Source of the DNA: a virus
Direction: 5' to 3' (one strand)
IMG/VR virus record: IMGVR_UViG_3300024273_000508
Span: 1-33,448 of that record
Length of the DNA: 33,448 nucleotides
Position numbers and translations under genes: made by a program. The notes below the pieces were generated by a model. The model had not been told where the DNA came from. It searched no databases and worked only from the letters and a program-made list of their open reading frames with translations. Below are positions 1-7,225 of this stretch, piece after piece; the first letter of the stretch is position 1, and the number at the start of each line of letters is the position of its first letter.

Positions 1-308
1 TTGTCCTTCTCACAGAACAGCCTATCGACATAAACATCCCAGCTTACAAACCCCTTTGAAGGCTCCACCACAGGGCTTGTATGATCTATCTGCACATCCC
101 CGCTAACAAACTCAACAGAGCAAGCGGAGCACATGTAGTGCATAGCAAGTTTGCCTGTCTTCTTGTTAGTTTGGCGTGTAGTAGAGGCTTCCTTCAGAGC
201 AGCATACTTAGGAGGCCAGCGGCGGGTAGCCGTTCGTAGCGCACCAGTAACGAAGCTTCTGAATTTAGCTGCTGTCCATTCACCGTCATTGAAGGAGCTA
301 CGCTTCAC
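1..308 (-). CDS. HNH endonuclease, 3' part missing (window edge)
   Basis: The reading frame runs without a stop from a GTG at 308 to the window edge, giving 102 residues and lacking the C-terminus. A CxxC pair (C60, C63) is followed by a DH motif (D75, H76) and the sequence LFCEKD, the usual order in phage HNH nucleases where a second zinc pair and the last His come later. The N-terminal part is Trp- and Arg-rich (EWTAAKF, RRWPPKY), which I associate with HNH proteins encoded next to phage replication genes. The GTG is preceded by GGGAG at a spacing of 7 and overlaps the end of the exonuclease gene by 11 bases, so translation is probably coupled. The role may be DNA processing or recombination, as in other phage replication modules; a homing function is possible. 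Confidence 0.7.
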   Translation of the reverse strand, partial: MKRSSFNDGEWTAAKFRSFVTGALRTATRRWPPKYAALKEASTTRQTNKKTGKLAMHYMCSACSVEFVSGDVQIDHTSPVVEPSKGFVSWDVYVDRLFCEKD

Positions 309-996
309 TCGGAAGCTCCCATCGCTGTCCTTCAAAGCGGCTTAACCACAGCAGCCGTCCGTTCTCTAGAATGCGTTCAAGGGGCTCACCGCAGTCTATG
401 TAAGCCTTCTTCACTGCCGCGTAAAGCTGTTGCTCTGTTTCACATCCTGCAAGAAGCTTCTTAGCTTTAACAGGGCCAATTCCATACAAGCCAACAATGT
501 TATCAATTCTATCTCCTGTTAGCAGTTGTGTGTAGAAGCTTCGGATCCCTTCTTCTTCTGTCACATAGTATTCTTCCCGTTTGACGGGGTTGTAATGCCA
601 GCCCGGAAGCTGGTCTAGGTCTTTGTCTACATGGACAATCCAACCTACATATTGAGTTGAAGCAATCCCTACATCGTCATCAGCTTCTTGGTTCTCGCTC
701 ACCGTAGCACCTAGAGAGATGAGCTTCTCTCGTAAGGCTTCGTAATGGACAGGGCGCTCAAGAAGCTTTCTGTTGCCTTTGTAGGGGTGTGTTACGGCTG
801 TCCCATACCGGAAGTTTGTCTTCCCTGTAATGAAGGCATCGTAGTCTTCACACTTCAGTTGGATATAGACAATATCAAAAAGCTGTTCTTGAAGGCGACT
901 ACAGGCTATTTCTTCGGCTACATCCTTGGATGAGAACCCGATTTTATAAACCAAATAATCGCTATCAATAAACGCCGTATTAGGGCGCTCTGTCAT
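298..996 (-). CDS. 5'-3' exonuclease (FEN/T7 gp6-like)
   Basis: Predicted 232-residue 5' nuclease of the flap endonuclease/T7 gp6 class, which removes RNA primers and degrades duplex DNA during phage replication and recombination. Visible landmarks are an N-terminal FIDSDYLVY (first metal-binding Asp), a central acidic EADDDVG followed by HVDKDLDQLPG, and near the C-terminal third LTGDRIDNI and the helix-hairpin-helix GIGPVKAKKLL. These come in the order of the family. I chose the ATG at 996 because it overlaps the TGA of the upstream single-strand binding gene (TGATG); a TTG one codon earlier is the alternative. It sits in the DNA polymerase, SSB, exonuclease order typical of T7-like modules. 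Confidence in the class is high. Confidence 0.88.
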   Translation of the reverse strand: MTERPNTAFIDSDYLVYKIGFSSKDVAEEIACSRLQEQLFDIVYIQLKCEDYDAFITGKTNFRYGTAVTHPYKGNRKLLERPVHYEALREKLISLGATVSENQEADDDVGIASTQYVGWIVHVDKDLDQLPGWHYNPVKREEYYVTEEEGIRSFYTQLLTGDRIDNIVGLYGIGPVKAKKLLAGCETEQQLYAAVKKAYIDCGEPLERILENGRLLWLSRFEGQRWELPSEA

Positions 997-1424
997 CAAA
1001 GAACGTATTCGTCCAGCTCTTCAGACAGCTCCTTTGCAGGGCTGTACGTGGCCAGTTCAGTCACAATCAGCTTCTTAATAGAGGGAGCATTGCCGTGCAT
1101 CTTGCTCATCTTGTGAGTGTAGAAGCTCATGACAGCAGCAACCTTAGTACCCTTGCCAATCTTCTCAGGATCGACTGCAACACCGTCTTCATCGACAGCA
1201 GAGTGAACATAGTTGCTCTTGCAGACAATGAAGGATCCCTGACCTTCTTTGTTCTTAATCTTAATACCCATAGCTTTGAGGGCTTCGCAGTCCTTCGGAG
1301 AAATATCACCAATGGTGCATTCGTATTTGGTACTGTCTTCATTGAACTTAGTGTTGAACTTAGTCATCCACTGAGTCCAGTACAAAGTTCCACCGATGCG
1401 AACTGGTTTCATGTTTTCTGTCAT
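996..1424 (-). CDS. single-stranded DNA-binding protein
   Basis: A 142-residue protein with alternating beta-type segments (GGTLYWTQW, KYECTIGDI, GSFIVCKS, GTKVAAVMSFY) consistent with an OB fold, and an acidic C-terminus ending EELDEYVL, the kind of tail that phage and bacterial SSBs use to contact replication partners. Location between the DNA polymerase and exonuclease genes matches the position of gp2.5-type SSBs. A good ribosome site (AAGGA, spacing 7) precedes the ATG. Its expected role is coating the displaced strand and stimulating the polymerase and primase-helicase. The assignment rests on context, size and tail rather than on a diagnostic motif, so another OB-fold replication protein remains possible. 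Confidence 0.65.
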   Translation of the reverse strand: MTENMKPVRIGGTLYWTQWMTKFNTKFNEDSTKYECTIGDISPKDCEALKAMGIKIKNKEGQGSFIVCKSNYVHSAVDEDGVAVDPEKIGKGTKVAAVMSFYTHKMSKMHGNAPSIKKLIVTELATYSPAKELSEELDEYVL

Positions 1425-1437
1425 AATATTTCCTTGT

Positions 1438-1614
1438 TTAGTGAATTGTAGCTTCGTCTTCTGTCTCGCCGCCTAAGTGCTCTAGCGTTGCAATCAGCAA
1501 ACCCACAACTTCGTTGGGACTAAGCCCTGCTGTGTGCTCTACTGAGAAGCAATCATTATACACTGTAATAATCAACTTTCCGATAATTTCCTCAGGATTC
1601 TTTTCTTCTTCCAT
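1438..1614 (-). CDS. small acidic protein of unknown function
   Basis: A 58-residue acidic protein (starts MEEEKNPEE, ends GGETEDEATIH) with a short helix-like middle. I do not recognise the family. The ATG at 1614 overlaps the TGA of the DNA polymerase gene (TGATG), and GGGGAG lies about 10 bases upstream; an ATG six codons earlier also exists but is not needed. It lies between polymerase and SSB, so a role in replication is possible but not shown. Confidence 0.6.
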   Translation of the reverse strand: MEEEKNPEEIIGKLIITVYNDCFSVEHTAGLSPNEVVGLLIATLEHLGGETEDEATIH

Positions 1615-3368
1615 CAGTGTACTTCTCCCCAATGTTTACCAATATGCCCTTCGGCACTAACAGGACAGCGCATATTGAGCATCTCGCCAGCCCTAGTAGC
1701 TGATTCTACCACAATTTTCACAACTTCTTCTGCATCTTTTGCAAAAACTTCAATACAGACCTCATCGTGAATAAAAGCAACAAGTTTGTAATCAATTTTC
1801 CTCTTACGAAGCACCTCTGTCAAGCAAACAATCCACCGCTTAGCAATAATTGCTCCTGCTGATTGTAGCAGACTATTCAATGCAGCGTGTTCGCTTCTCA
1901 CAAGGATTCTTCGTCCATCTAAGCCCGGAACGCTACCCCCAGCAGAAATACTGTCAACCTTATCTTTCAACTTCTTAAGCGAAGGAGTGTTGTCCATAAA
2001 GTTCTTACTTAGCTTAGCCCCTGCTGTCCTTGACTTCCCTACAATGTCCCCGAGCTTTCCCGCGCCTGCGCCGTACAAAGTGGCGTATGTCAGTGTTTTT
2101 GAGACATTACGAGCATCTCTGTGCTCCTTAGTGTCTTCCTTCACAGTTCCCATTGGCACAAGACCAAAGGCCTGTGTGTTCTTCCAATGCACGTCGCCTT
2201 CTAAAAGCTCTCGCTGCCATTCAGCATCTTGCATGTAATGAGACAAGCACCGAAGCTCAATTCCTGACAAGTCAACACCTACCAAAACCCTGTCGTCCTC
2301 TACAGACCAACACTGCCTACACTCTGGCCCATACGGAGAAGAACTATTAGGAATCTGTGCAAGGTTTGGCGACGAATGTGTTGCCCTTCCGGTCACAGCT
2401 CCATTGGTAGTTACCCTGCCATGCACCCTTCCATCGTCCTCCACAGCTTCTAACCAGCTTTCTATCTGAGCAATTCGTTTTCCCAGCATCAGATATTCAC
2501 TGATTAACTTTGCTTCTGGGAGCTTGCATCCATCCAAGCTTCCCTCATCAACAATTGGCTGCCCTGTAGGTGTAAAAGTGGTAGGCTCCCAGCCAAGTCC
2601 GATGAGCTTTTCTCCAATTTGTTGTCTGCTTCCGGGGTTGAACACAATTCTTGCTGATTTAAGAGGCTTCCCTGTTTTCTCGCTGATCCGCTCAACATCA
2701 TAAGGGGGCCACCGTTCTTGCATAGCCTCATATATTCCATCCAGTTTTCCTCTGAGCAAAGTAAGAAGGCTAATTGCATGTTCGGCATCCAGTTTAAATC
2801 CATTACGTTCCTGCTGAGCTATGATAGCGGCTACAGAATGTTCCAGCTCCACACTTTCCTGTGAGAACTTCTTCTCCTCTGTTTCAGCTATCAAGTGCTT
2901 ATAAAGCAAGGCTGTCACATCAATATCACGTTCACAATAGACAGCTAAGAGGGCTGGGTGAGGGAGGTCATAACATTCCCCCTTGTAAGCTTCTCGTCTG
3001 CCCATCAGCCACTGCCATGTGGCTTTGTAGTCAATCTTCGGAGTGCCTAATGTGCTGCCCCATTCGGCGAGGCTGTGGCCCCCTTCGCGGCTTGGGTTGA
3101 GCAAGCGAGATACTAGAAGAGTGTCGTAGCACTTGCTCAAAACTATCCGAGTCTTCCACAACCTGTTGAGGTGAAAGGCATCGAAGCTGATTATATTTTG
3201 GCCAATCAGTAACGTAGCGTCCGCGATATAGTCCTGAAATGCTTTTTCCTGATACCATGTGTGTTTCTCTCCAGTGTCTATATTCTTAGTGCAGCAAAGC
3301 CAGATTGTTTTATGATCTAGAGTTGTCTCAACGTCCACGACAATTCGTTTAACCGCATTCGTCCTCAT
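1614..3368 (-). CDS. DNA polymerase, family A with 3'-5' exonuclease domain
   Basis: A 584-residue replicative polymerase of the T7 gp5/Pol I type. The proofreading domain shows Exo I VDVETT (D12, E14), Exo II around D63 and Exo III YCERD (Y144, D148). The polymerase domain shows motif A VGVDLSGIELR (D366), motif B from about R420 to G433 (RNVSKTLTYATLYG) and motif C FIHDEV (H534, D535). All catalytic acidic residues are present, so it should be active. It is over 100 residues shorter than T7 polymerase, so a thioredoxin-type processivity insertion may be lacking. AAGGA precedes the ATG at a spacing of 5. The start overlaps the small upstream coiled-coil gene by 20 bases. Confidence 0.97.
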   Translation of the reverse strand: MRTNAVKRIVVDVETTLDHKTIWLCCTKNIDTGEKHTWYQEKAFQDYIADATLLIGQNIISFDAFHLNRLWKTRIVLSKCYDTLLVSRLLNPSREGGHSLAEWGSTLGTPKIDYKATWQWLMGRREAYKGECYDLPHPALLAVYCERDIDVTALLYKHLIAETEEKKFSQESVELEHSVAAIIAQQERNGFKLDAEHAISLLTLLRGKLDGIYEAMQERWPPYDVERISEKTGKPLKSARIVFNPGSRQQIGEKLIGLGWEPTTFTPTGQPIVDEGSLDGCKLPEAKLISEYLMLGKRIAQIESWLEAVEDDGRVHGRVTTNGAVTGRATHSSPNLAQIPNSSSPYGPECRQCWSVEDDRVLVGVDLSGIELRCLSHYMQDAEWQRELLEGDVHWKNTQAFGLVPMGTVKEDTKEHRDARNVSKTLTYATLYGAGAGKLGDIVGKSRTAGAKLSKNFMDNTPSLKKLKDKVDSISAGGSVPGLDGRRILVRSEHAALNSLLQSAGAIIAKRWIVCLTEVLRKRKIDYKLVAFIHDEVCIEVFAKDAEEVVKIVVESATRAGEMLNMRCPVSAEGHIGKHWGEVH

Positions 3369-3498
3369 ACTTGTCCTTCAAAGGGTTTCGTTTAAGCTCT
3401 TCATGCTCATGGATAAGCTCTTGATACTTAGCTTGCAGGTCATAATACTTGGTTTCCAGCTCCATCATACGAGCAATTACGGCTTCAAGGGTTATCAT
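3349..3498 (-). CDS. 49-residue coiled-coil peptide
   Basis: A short frame from an ATG that overlaps the TAA of the primase-helicase gene (TAATG) and runs 20 bases into the polymerase gene. The peptide is rich in Glu, Lys, Leu and Tyr (ELETKYYDLQ, YQELIHEHEEL) and should form a single charged helix or coiled coil. Stop/start coupling on both sides, and filling of what would otherwise be a 129-base hole in a tightly packed operon, argue that it is real. I do not recognise the family. A dimeric helical accessory factor between helicase and polymerase is an inference only. Confidence 0.62.
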   Translation of the reverse strand: MITLEAVIARMMELETKYYDLQAKYQELIHEHEELKRNPLKDKYEDECG

Positions 3499-5102
3499 TA
3501 TAGCCCACTTTCATCAATAAGAGCACATTCATTTAAATATCCTGTCTTTCTGTCGTAATGCAAACCAAACTTCTCCCCTGTGGCGCTCCCTGCAAAGCGG
3601 TCTTTAAGCACTCGGAAGGTTGTTGTCTGTCGCTTCACAGGGTCAGGGTCTTGCTTGTTACGCTCAAGGCCAAAAAGAAAATGAGCCCACCGAGCAATTG
3701 CCCTACTACCTGTGAAGTGTTTCTCCAATACCCTTCCGCCTTCCTCGTGTGCCTTACCCTCTGGTGTTGTCAAGTGAGCAACAAAGTGAATAATAAGACC
3801 GTCAGATTGAGCCAGACTAGCCATCTCAGCCATGATTCCATCTAATGCCCTCCGTTCATCTTGTTCGTTGGCTGCCAATGCCGTCAGGTGATCTAGATAA
3901 ATCATCTTGATATCGTAGGCTTTAGCGAAGTAGCGAATAATCCCCTTCACCGTTGCCCAATCCATCGCTCCAAAGTGCTCCATCATGTAGAGCTGCTTGC
4001 GGTTAGACAAACTATCTACACTGAACTCATACTGCGCCTGTGTCCAACCGGCGTCCGGAATATGATAGAGTTTTCGGTCAATCTTTCCAGCAACCCGCTG
4101 CGCAGTTTCTACAACATTCTGCTCAAGGTAGATCACCCCCACCTTCTCATTTAACACATCGATGTCATAGCTAATCTGTTGCGTAAATACATCAGTTTTG
4201 CCTACACCGACGCCTGCTCCGAAGCCATAGATTTCCCCCTTGCGGCGTCCATACGTCAGCTTGGTAAGTGTCGGGAAGCACCACGGAAGGCCAGCCACCG
4301 GAGGAGCAAGCATCCGTTCTTTGATGTCGCTAACGGTGACAATACCCTCTGGCTTAAACTCCTCAGCTCTCCACCACGTATTCACAAACTCCTTCTCCTT
4401 GCCAGCTGCTAAGTAGTCACAAGCATCTTTGAAGCCTGTCAAGTGCTTAACAATCTTGCTCTTTCCTCCGAAGAGCTCAGCAACCTCCTTAGCTGCTTTC
4501 ATGCCCGGCTCGTCAGCATCAAAGCAAATAACAACTGAGTCAAAGGAGTCAAGCCACTCAAAAGCCTCTTTGCAGTCCTTCAGAGCCGCCTGTGCGCCAT
4601 TGCGTACACTCACCGTGGGGTAGAGGGACCCCTGCATCTGAAAGGCCGCTAGAGCGTCCAACTCACCTTCGCAAATGGTGACAGCCTTTCCCCCAGAACT
4701 GAATATGGATTGTCCGAATAGCTGAGCGCCTTTAAAGTTTCCCCAGATAGAGAAAGATTTATCCGCAACACCTCTGACCTTTGAAGCAATAACAGCTCCG
4801 CTGGCGTCAGTGTAAGGGTAATAGTGGCTGTGTTCATCTTGTCTCACCTCATATTTAGTGCATGTAGAGCGGGTGATTCCTCGTTCAGGAATGCTCTTGA
4901 TTTCCCCTGTAATTTCCATAGGTGCTTTCATTGCGTGTTGTCGTTGTGCCTCTTCGTAGCCTCTGTAGCTATCCTCCTTGTCGCTCTCCCCTGCTGTAAC
5001 CCCACAGGAGAAGCAGTGGGTGTGTCCATCGTCATAGAGGGCATTCCCGTCACTGCTGCCACAGGCTCCGCAGGACACGTGCTTTAAGAAACAGCTTGTC
5101 AA
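3498..5102 (-). CDS. DNA primase-helicase (T7 gp4-like)
   Basis: A 534-residue bifunctional protein that unwinds DNA and makes primers at the fork. In order: a zinc-binding motif (C11, C14, C30, C33), a TOPRIM primase core with CEGELDA (E145) and CFDADEPG (D195, D197), then a RecA/DnaB-type helicase with Walker A GAGVGVGKT (295-303) and Walker B IYLDHL (D404). Length is close to T7 gp4. The start is a TTG at 5102 with GAGG upstream at a spacing of 5; it overlaps the TGA of the preceding gene. No ATG occurs before the zinc motif, so TTG is favoured. The rare start and coupling may limit dosage relative to the polymerase. Confidence 0.95.
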   Translation of the reverse strand: MTSCFLKHVSCGACGSSDGNALYDDGHTHCFSCGVTAGESDKEDSYRGYEEAQRQHAMKAPMEITGEIKSIPERGITRSTCTKYEVRQDEHSHYYPYTDASGAVIASKVRGVADKSFSIWGNFKGAQLFGQSIFSSGGKAVTICEGELDALAAFQMQGSLYPTVSVRNGAQAALKDCKEAFEWLDSFDSVVICFDADEPGMKAAKEVAELFGGKSKIVKHLTGFKDACDYLAAGKEKEFVNTWWRAEEFKPEGIVTVSDIKERMLAPPVAGLPWCFPTLTKLTYGRRKGEIYGFGAGVGVGKTDVFTQQISYDIDVLNEKVGVIYLEQNVVETAQRVAGKIDRKLYHIPDAGWTQAQYEFSVDSLSNRKQLYMMEHFGAMDWATVKGIIRYFAKAYDIKMIYLDHLTALAANEQDERRALDGIMAEMASLAQSDGLIIHFVAHLTTPEGKAHEEGGRVLEKHFTGSRAIARWAHFLFGLERNKQDPDPVKRQTTTFRVLKDRFAGSATGEKFGLHYDRKTGYLNECALIDESGL

Positions 5103-5305
5103 GAGATCCTCGCTTTCAGCATGGCGTCAGCCATCCGGTAAGAATCCTGGGCAATAACGGAGTAAACAGGTTCCCCGCAGGCTTGATCCAAAATAGAAGT
5201 AAGTCCCTGCATCGCCTTCGCAGCAAAGTAATCACGCAGGGTCATGCCGGGGACATCGTTGAAGTGTGCGTTAGGGAACGCTGCTTCGCTGTCTGCTTTA
5301 ATCAT
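5099..5305 (-). CDS. conserved small phage protein (GMTLRDYFAAKAMQ type)
   Basis: A 68-residue protein with the sequence GMTLRDYFAAKAMQ in the centre and YRMADAMLKAR at the C-terminus. I recognise this pattern from many phage and prophage hypothetical proteins, but it has no function I can state. AAGGA lies about 8 bases before the ATG. The stop overlaps the TTG start of primase-helicase, so it heads the replication part of the operon. Confidence 0.75.
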   Translation of the reverse strand: MIKADSEAAFPNAHFNDVPGMTLRDYFAAKAMQGLTSILDQACGEPVYSVIAQDSYRMADAMLKARIS

Positions 5306-5314
5306 CTTTCTTCC

Positions 5315-5410
5315 TTAAAAGAGGGCCTCTTCCCTCACCGGGATCGGCTTGGGAGGAATAATTATATCACCACTGGTGTCGCGCTTGGGGAAAGGCCACG
5401 GCGTGCTCAT
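5315..5410 (-). CDS. 31-residue proline-rich peptide
   Basis: A short frame whose ATG overlaps the TGA of the preceding gene (ATGA) and which ends 10 bases before the next gene. The peptide is Pro-rich (STPWPFPKR, IIIPPKPIPV). Ribosome-site complementarity is weak, so expression would rely on coupling. It explains a gap in an otherwise gapless operon, but its shortness leaves real doubt. Confidence 0.45.
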   Translation of the reverse strand: MSTPWPFPKRDTSGDIIIPPKPIPVREEALF

Positions 5411-5622
5411 GTGTTCTTCTCTTTCAAACGAGCTTCCACATCATCAGCAACGCCCCTACCGTCGCACCACATGTCATATCCTTGATTGTCTACAGTGCGG
5501 GCATCTACGATGGTTTCTTTCTCCTCCACCGTCAACCCTACCCATTCGCGCTTGGCTAAATGTAGCAATGACTCGTCCGTGAGGTGCTTACGTCCGTTGC
5601 AGTCAGTAGTAACTCTGGTCAT
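5407..5622 (-). CDS. conserved hypothetical phage protein
   Basis: A 71-residue hydrophilic protein with WVGLTVEEKE in the middle and a charged C-terminal helix (DDVEARLKEK). I do not know its function. GGAG lies 8 bases or so before the ATG, which overlaps the stop of the upstream gene by four bases (ATGA). Part of the run of small accessory genes between the control region and the replication genes. Confidence 0.68.
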   Translation of the reverse strand: MTRVTTDCNGRKHLTDESLLHLAKREWVGLTVEEKETIVDARTVDNQGYDMWCDGRGVADDVEARLKEKNT

Positions 5623-6074
5623 GTCTTATCTCCTATGCCGTGGGCGGCTTCGATGGCTCGGGCAAAAATCAACGCCCCACCATACGGCTCCGCATCTGCA
5701 ATGTCATAAATCTCTTTGTCCGTCAGCGGCTGGCACTTGTCGCAGCTTTGCTGCTCCTTTGGTGGTGATGTGTAGAGCGGGTATAGGGTGCCTTCGTCAT
5801 ACGCATCATCAGGCGGTTCAAACAAATCTAACCGAGTGTGCGTATGATTTACCTCATATATCCAAGCCGCTGGCTTCTGCCCCACCATATCGAGCGAGTC
5901 CTCGGAATGGTTGGGCATGGTGCCCTCACTGATGAGGGTAGCATCGGGCTGTGCTAAGGCTTCACGCAGGTCGTCCATCACATCCAGATACTGATCTAGC
6001 TGAAAATCATCGTTAATCTTGTCAGTCAATTCATCCAGCGCCTCAAGCGCCTGTTGCATTACTTCGCGGGTCAT
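5619..6074 (-). CDS. hypothetical phage protein with LYPLYTSPP motif
   Basis: A 151-residue protein. The N-terminus is a helix (MQQALEALDELTD), the middle contains KPAAWIYEV and GTLYPLYTSPP, and the C-terminus contains LTDKEIYDIAD followed by FARAIEAAHGIG. This mosaic of short shared modules is common in hypothetical proteins of phages of proteobacteria, where Pro-Val-Ala-Trp and Leu-Tyr-Thr-Pro-Pro pieces recur. No catalytic motif is visible; a lone CDKC pair (CxxC) is present. ATGA overlaps link it to both neighbours. Confidence 0.7.
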   Translation of the reverse strand: MTREVMQQALEALDELTDKINDDFQLDQYLDVMDDLREALAQPDATLISEGTMPNHSEDSLDMVGQKPAAWIYEVNHTHTRLDLFEPPDDAYDEGTLYPLYTSPPKEQQSCDKCQPLTDKEIYDIADAEPYGGALIFARAIEAAHGIGDKT

Positions 6075-6268
6075 ATCGTCTTCCTATAAAGCGTGTTCCG
6101 TGTTTCAAAGTCTCCATTAGGGCTTTTGTGAAGCACCTTTGAAGTGTGTATGAGTTGTGTTCCTAGCAAAGGGTGTTCAATTCCGTACACCGTTGCCGTT
6201 TCTATTTTAGGAGACACGCTATATATTGAAAACACAGCTTCTCCTACGTATTCTACCACTGGTTTCAT
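6071..6268 (-). CDS. hypothetical protein
   Basis: A 65-residue protein (MKPVVEYVGEAVF... ending TLYRKTI) with alternating beta-type segments and no family I recognise. AGGGG precedes the ATG at about 7 bases, and the ATG overlaps the stop of a 17-residue upstream frame, continuing a chain of coupled small genes. Confidence 0.58.
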   Translation of the reverse strand: MKPVVEYVGEAVFSIYSVSPKIETATVYGIEHPLLGTQLIHTSKVLHKSPNGDFETRNTLYRKTI

Positions 6269-6318
6269 TTCAATACCCCTAGATAAGTTAAGATAAAAGT
6301 TATTACCTTAGAAGCCAT
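6265..6318 (-). CDS. 17-residue hydrophobic micro-ORF
   Basis: A frame encoding a 17-residue peptide (contains VITFILTYLGVL) from an ATG overlapping the upstream TGA (TGATG) to a TGA overlapping the next ATG (ATGA). The hydrophobic stretch could insert in a membrane. Its stop/start overlap with genes on both sides is the only support. Confidence 0.33.
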   Translation of the reverse strand: MASKVITFILTYLGVLK

Positions 6319-6377
6319 CAGTCAGTGCCTAGTAAATTAATTATAAACACAACAACAATAGCTGAGACATAAATCAT
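6318..6377 (-). CDS. 19-residue membrane-type micro-ORF
   Basis: A 19-residue frame with the hydrophobic core VSAIVVVFIINLL, long enough for one short membrane helix. The ATG overlaps the TGA of the 57-residue frame upstream (ATGA), and its own TGA overlaps the next ATG. GGGGAG lies about 6 bases upstream of the ATG. Not recognised; the packing suggests translation. Confidence 0.38.
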   Translation of the reverse strand: MIYVSAIVVVFIINLLGTD

Positions 6378-6547
6378 TGACGCTCCCCTAACATGTTAAG
6401 TATTGATGATAACACACTTTGAAGCCCTTTGGTTTGCACCAAAGCAACGACATCATTCAGTACCTGCCATTCATGAAACTCCTGTTCCATCAAATCGTAA
6501 AAGCCTTCTTCTTGTTCTTCTTCCTGTGTGTAAAAGTCATTGGCCAT
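6374..6547 (-). CDS. 57-residue acidic hypothetical protein
   Basis: The frame begins MANDFYTQEEEQEE, a strongly acidic N-terminus, followed by a Leu/Val-rich helix (VALVQTKGLQSVLSSIL). GAAGGG lies 7 bases before the ATG. It occupies most of what would otherwise be a 313-base gene-free stretch and leads into two micro-ORFs through stop/start overlap. Family not recognised. Confidence 0.6.
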   Translation of the reverse strand: MANDFYTQEEEQEEGFYDLMEQEFHEWQVLNDVVALVQTKGLQSVLSSILNMLGERQ

Positions 6548-6581
6548 AAACGCCCTTCAAAGGTGGTTATTGTTTAATAAA

Positions 6582-6842
6582 TTATCTATCACCAAAGCCC
6601 TTAGAAGAACTTAGCTCTTCATAGTCTTTAAAGGTAGGGTATTCTAGATTGTCGTTGTTGTCAAGCTCTTCTTCAATTAAACTTCCGTTTAGTAGGTCTT
6701 TCCTGTCAAGCGTAGGCAACGAAGCACTACGGGTGACCGAATGGTGGCAGCTGTTGCACATGTCCAAGAACTCACGCGTTAGGGCATGGCGGCGGGTGCT
6801 CTCGAAGTCGTTCAATTGTTTATCGCAACAGACGCAACGCAT
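6582..6842 (-). CDS. small zinc-finger phage protein
   Basis: An 86-residue protein starting MRCVCCDKQL with a second Cys pair in CNSCHHS (about residues 29-34), so a four-Cys zinc-binding module. The pattern of CCDK, DFESTRR and LDMCNSC is one I recall from small phage proteins of unknown function. The C-terminal half is acidic and probably flexible. It has a strong ribosome site (GGAGGT, spacing 7) and follows the previous stop directly. A nucleic-acid or protein adaptor role is inference. Confidence 0.72.
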   Translation of the reverse strand: MRCVCCDKQLNDFESTRRHALTREFLDMCNSCHHSVTRSASLPTLDRKDLLNGSLIEEELDNNDNLEYPTFKDYEELSSSKGFGDR

Positions 6843-7127
6843 TTAGAGCACCTCCGCAGCTTTGAGCTTACCTGTCTCTCCATCAAAGGTGAGTTTCAGG
6901 TTATCAGTTTCAAATTTCCTATCTGAGAACCGGTCTGCGGTGAGTGTCGATACGTGTGTGTACCGTGAATAGTCCTGCTTCTGATCTGGCTTGACGCGAT
7001 AGCTGATACTCATAGACCACGCGGGGTGGTAATCAATATACCACCCGTAATCAAATACTTGGCTTTCAATCTCAGCCCCATCAGCCCATGCCTTGATTAG
7101 TTCTGCGTGTACGTGTGGTGTTTTCAT
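6843..7127 (-). CDS. small paralogous phage protein A (YRVKP family)
   Basis: A 94-residue protein with HAELIKAWADGAEIE at the N-terminus, SYRVKP in the middle and LTFDGETGKLK at the C-terminus. It shares this order with the next gene (7226-7519), so the two look like diverged duplicates. The family is frequent in phages and is of unknown function. I start at the ATG at 7127, because this aligns with the start of its paralog; a GTG at 7148 with AGAGG upstream is the alternative. Confidence 0.7.
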   Translation of the reverse strand: MKTPHVHAELIKAWADGAEIESQVFDYGWYIDYHPAWSMSISYRVKPDQKQDYSRYTHVSTLTADRFSDRKFETDNLKLTFDGETGKLKAAEVL

Positions 7128-7140
7128 TGGTTTCTTTCTT

Positions 7141-7155
7141 GGCTTCACAGAAGCC
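7141..7155 (-). other. short hairpin GGCTTC-ACA-GAAGCC
   Basis: A perfect 6-bp inverted repeat with a 3-base loop just ahead of the ATG of paralog A. In RNA of the leftward transcript it would lie near the alternative GTG start and could affect which start is used. Function unproven. Confidence 0.4.
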
Positions 7156-7179
7156 TCTAGGTTGGTCTATCGGGTGGTT

Positions 7180-7193
7180 GGGCTACGTAGCCC
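7180..7193. repeat. 14-bp perfect palindrome GGGCTACGTAGCCC
   Basis: A self-complementary 14-mer in the 98-base spacer between the two paralogous genes (7128-7225). It could be an operator half-site pair or, in RNA, a tight stem. No U-tract follows, so it is not an ordinary terminator. Confidence 0.5.
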
Positions 7194-7225
7194 TCTAATG
7201 TCTCATAAAACACGCCTTAGGCCGT

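Noticed and set aside
151-345. 64-codon plus-strand frame near the left edge
   Set aside because: It is opposite the HNH and exonuclease genes, which have motifs; the plus frame has none.
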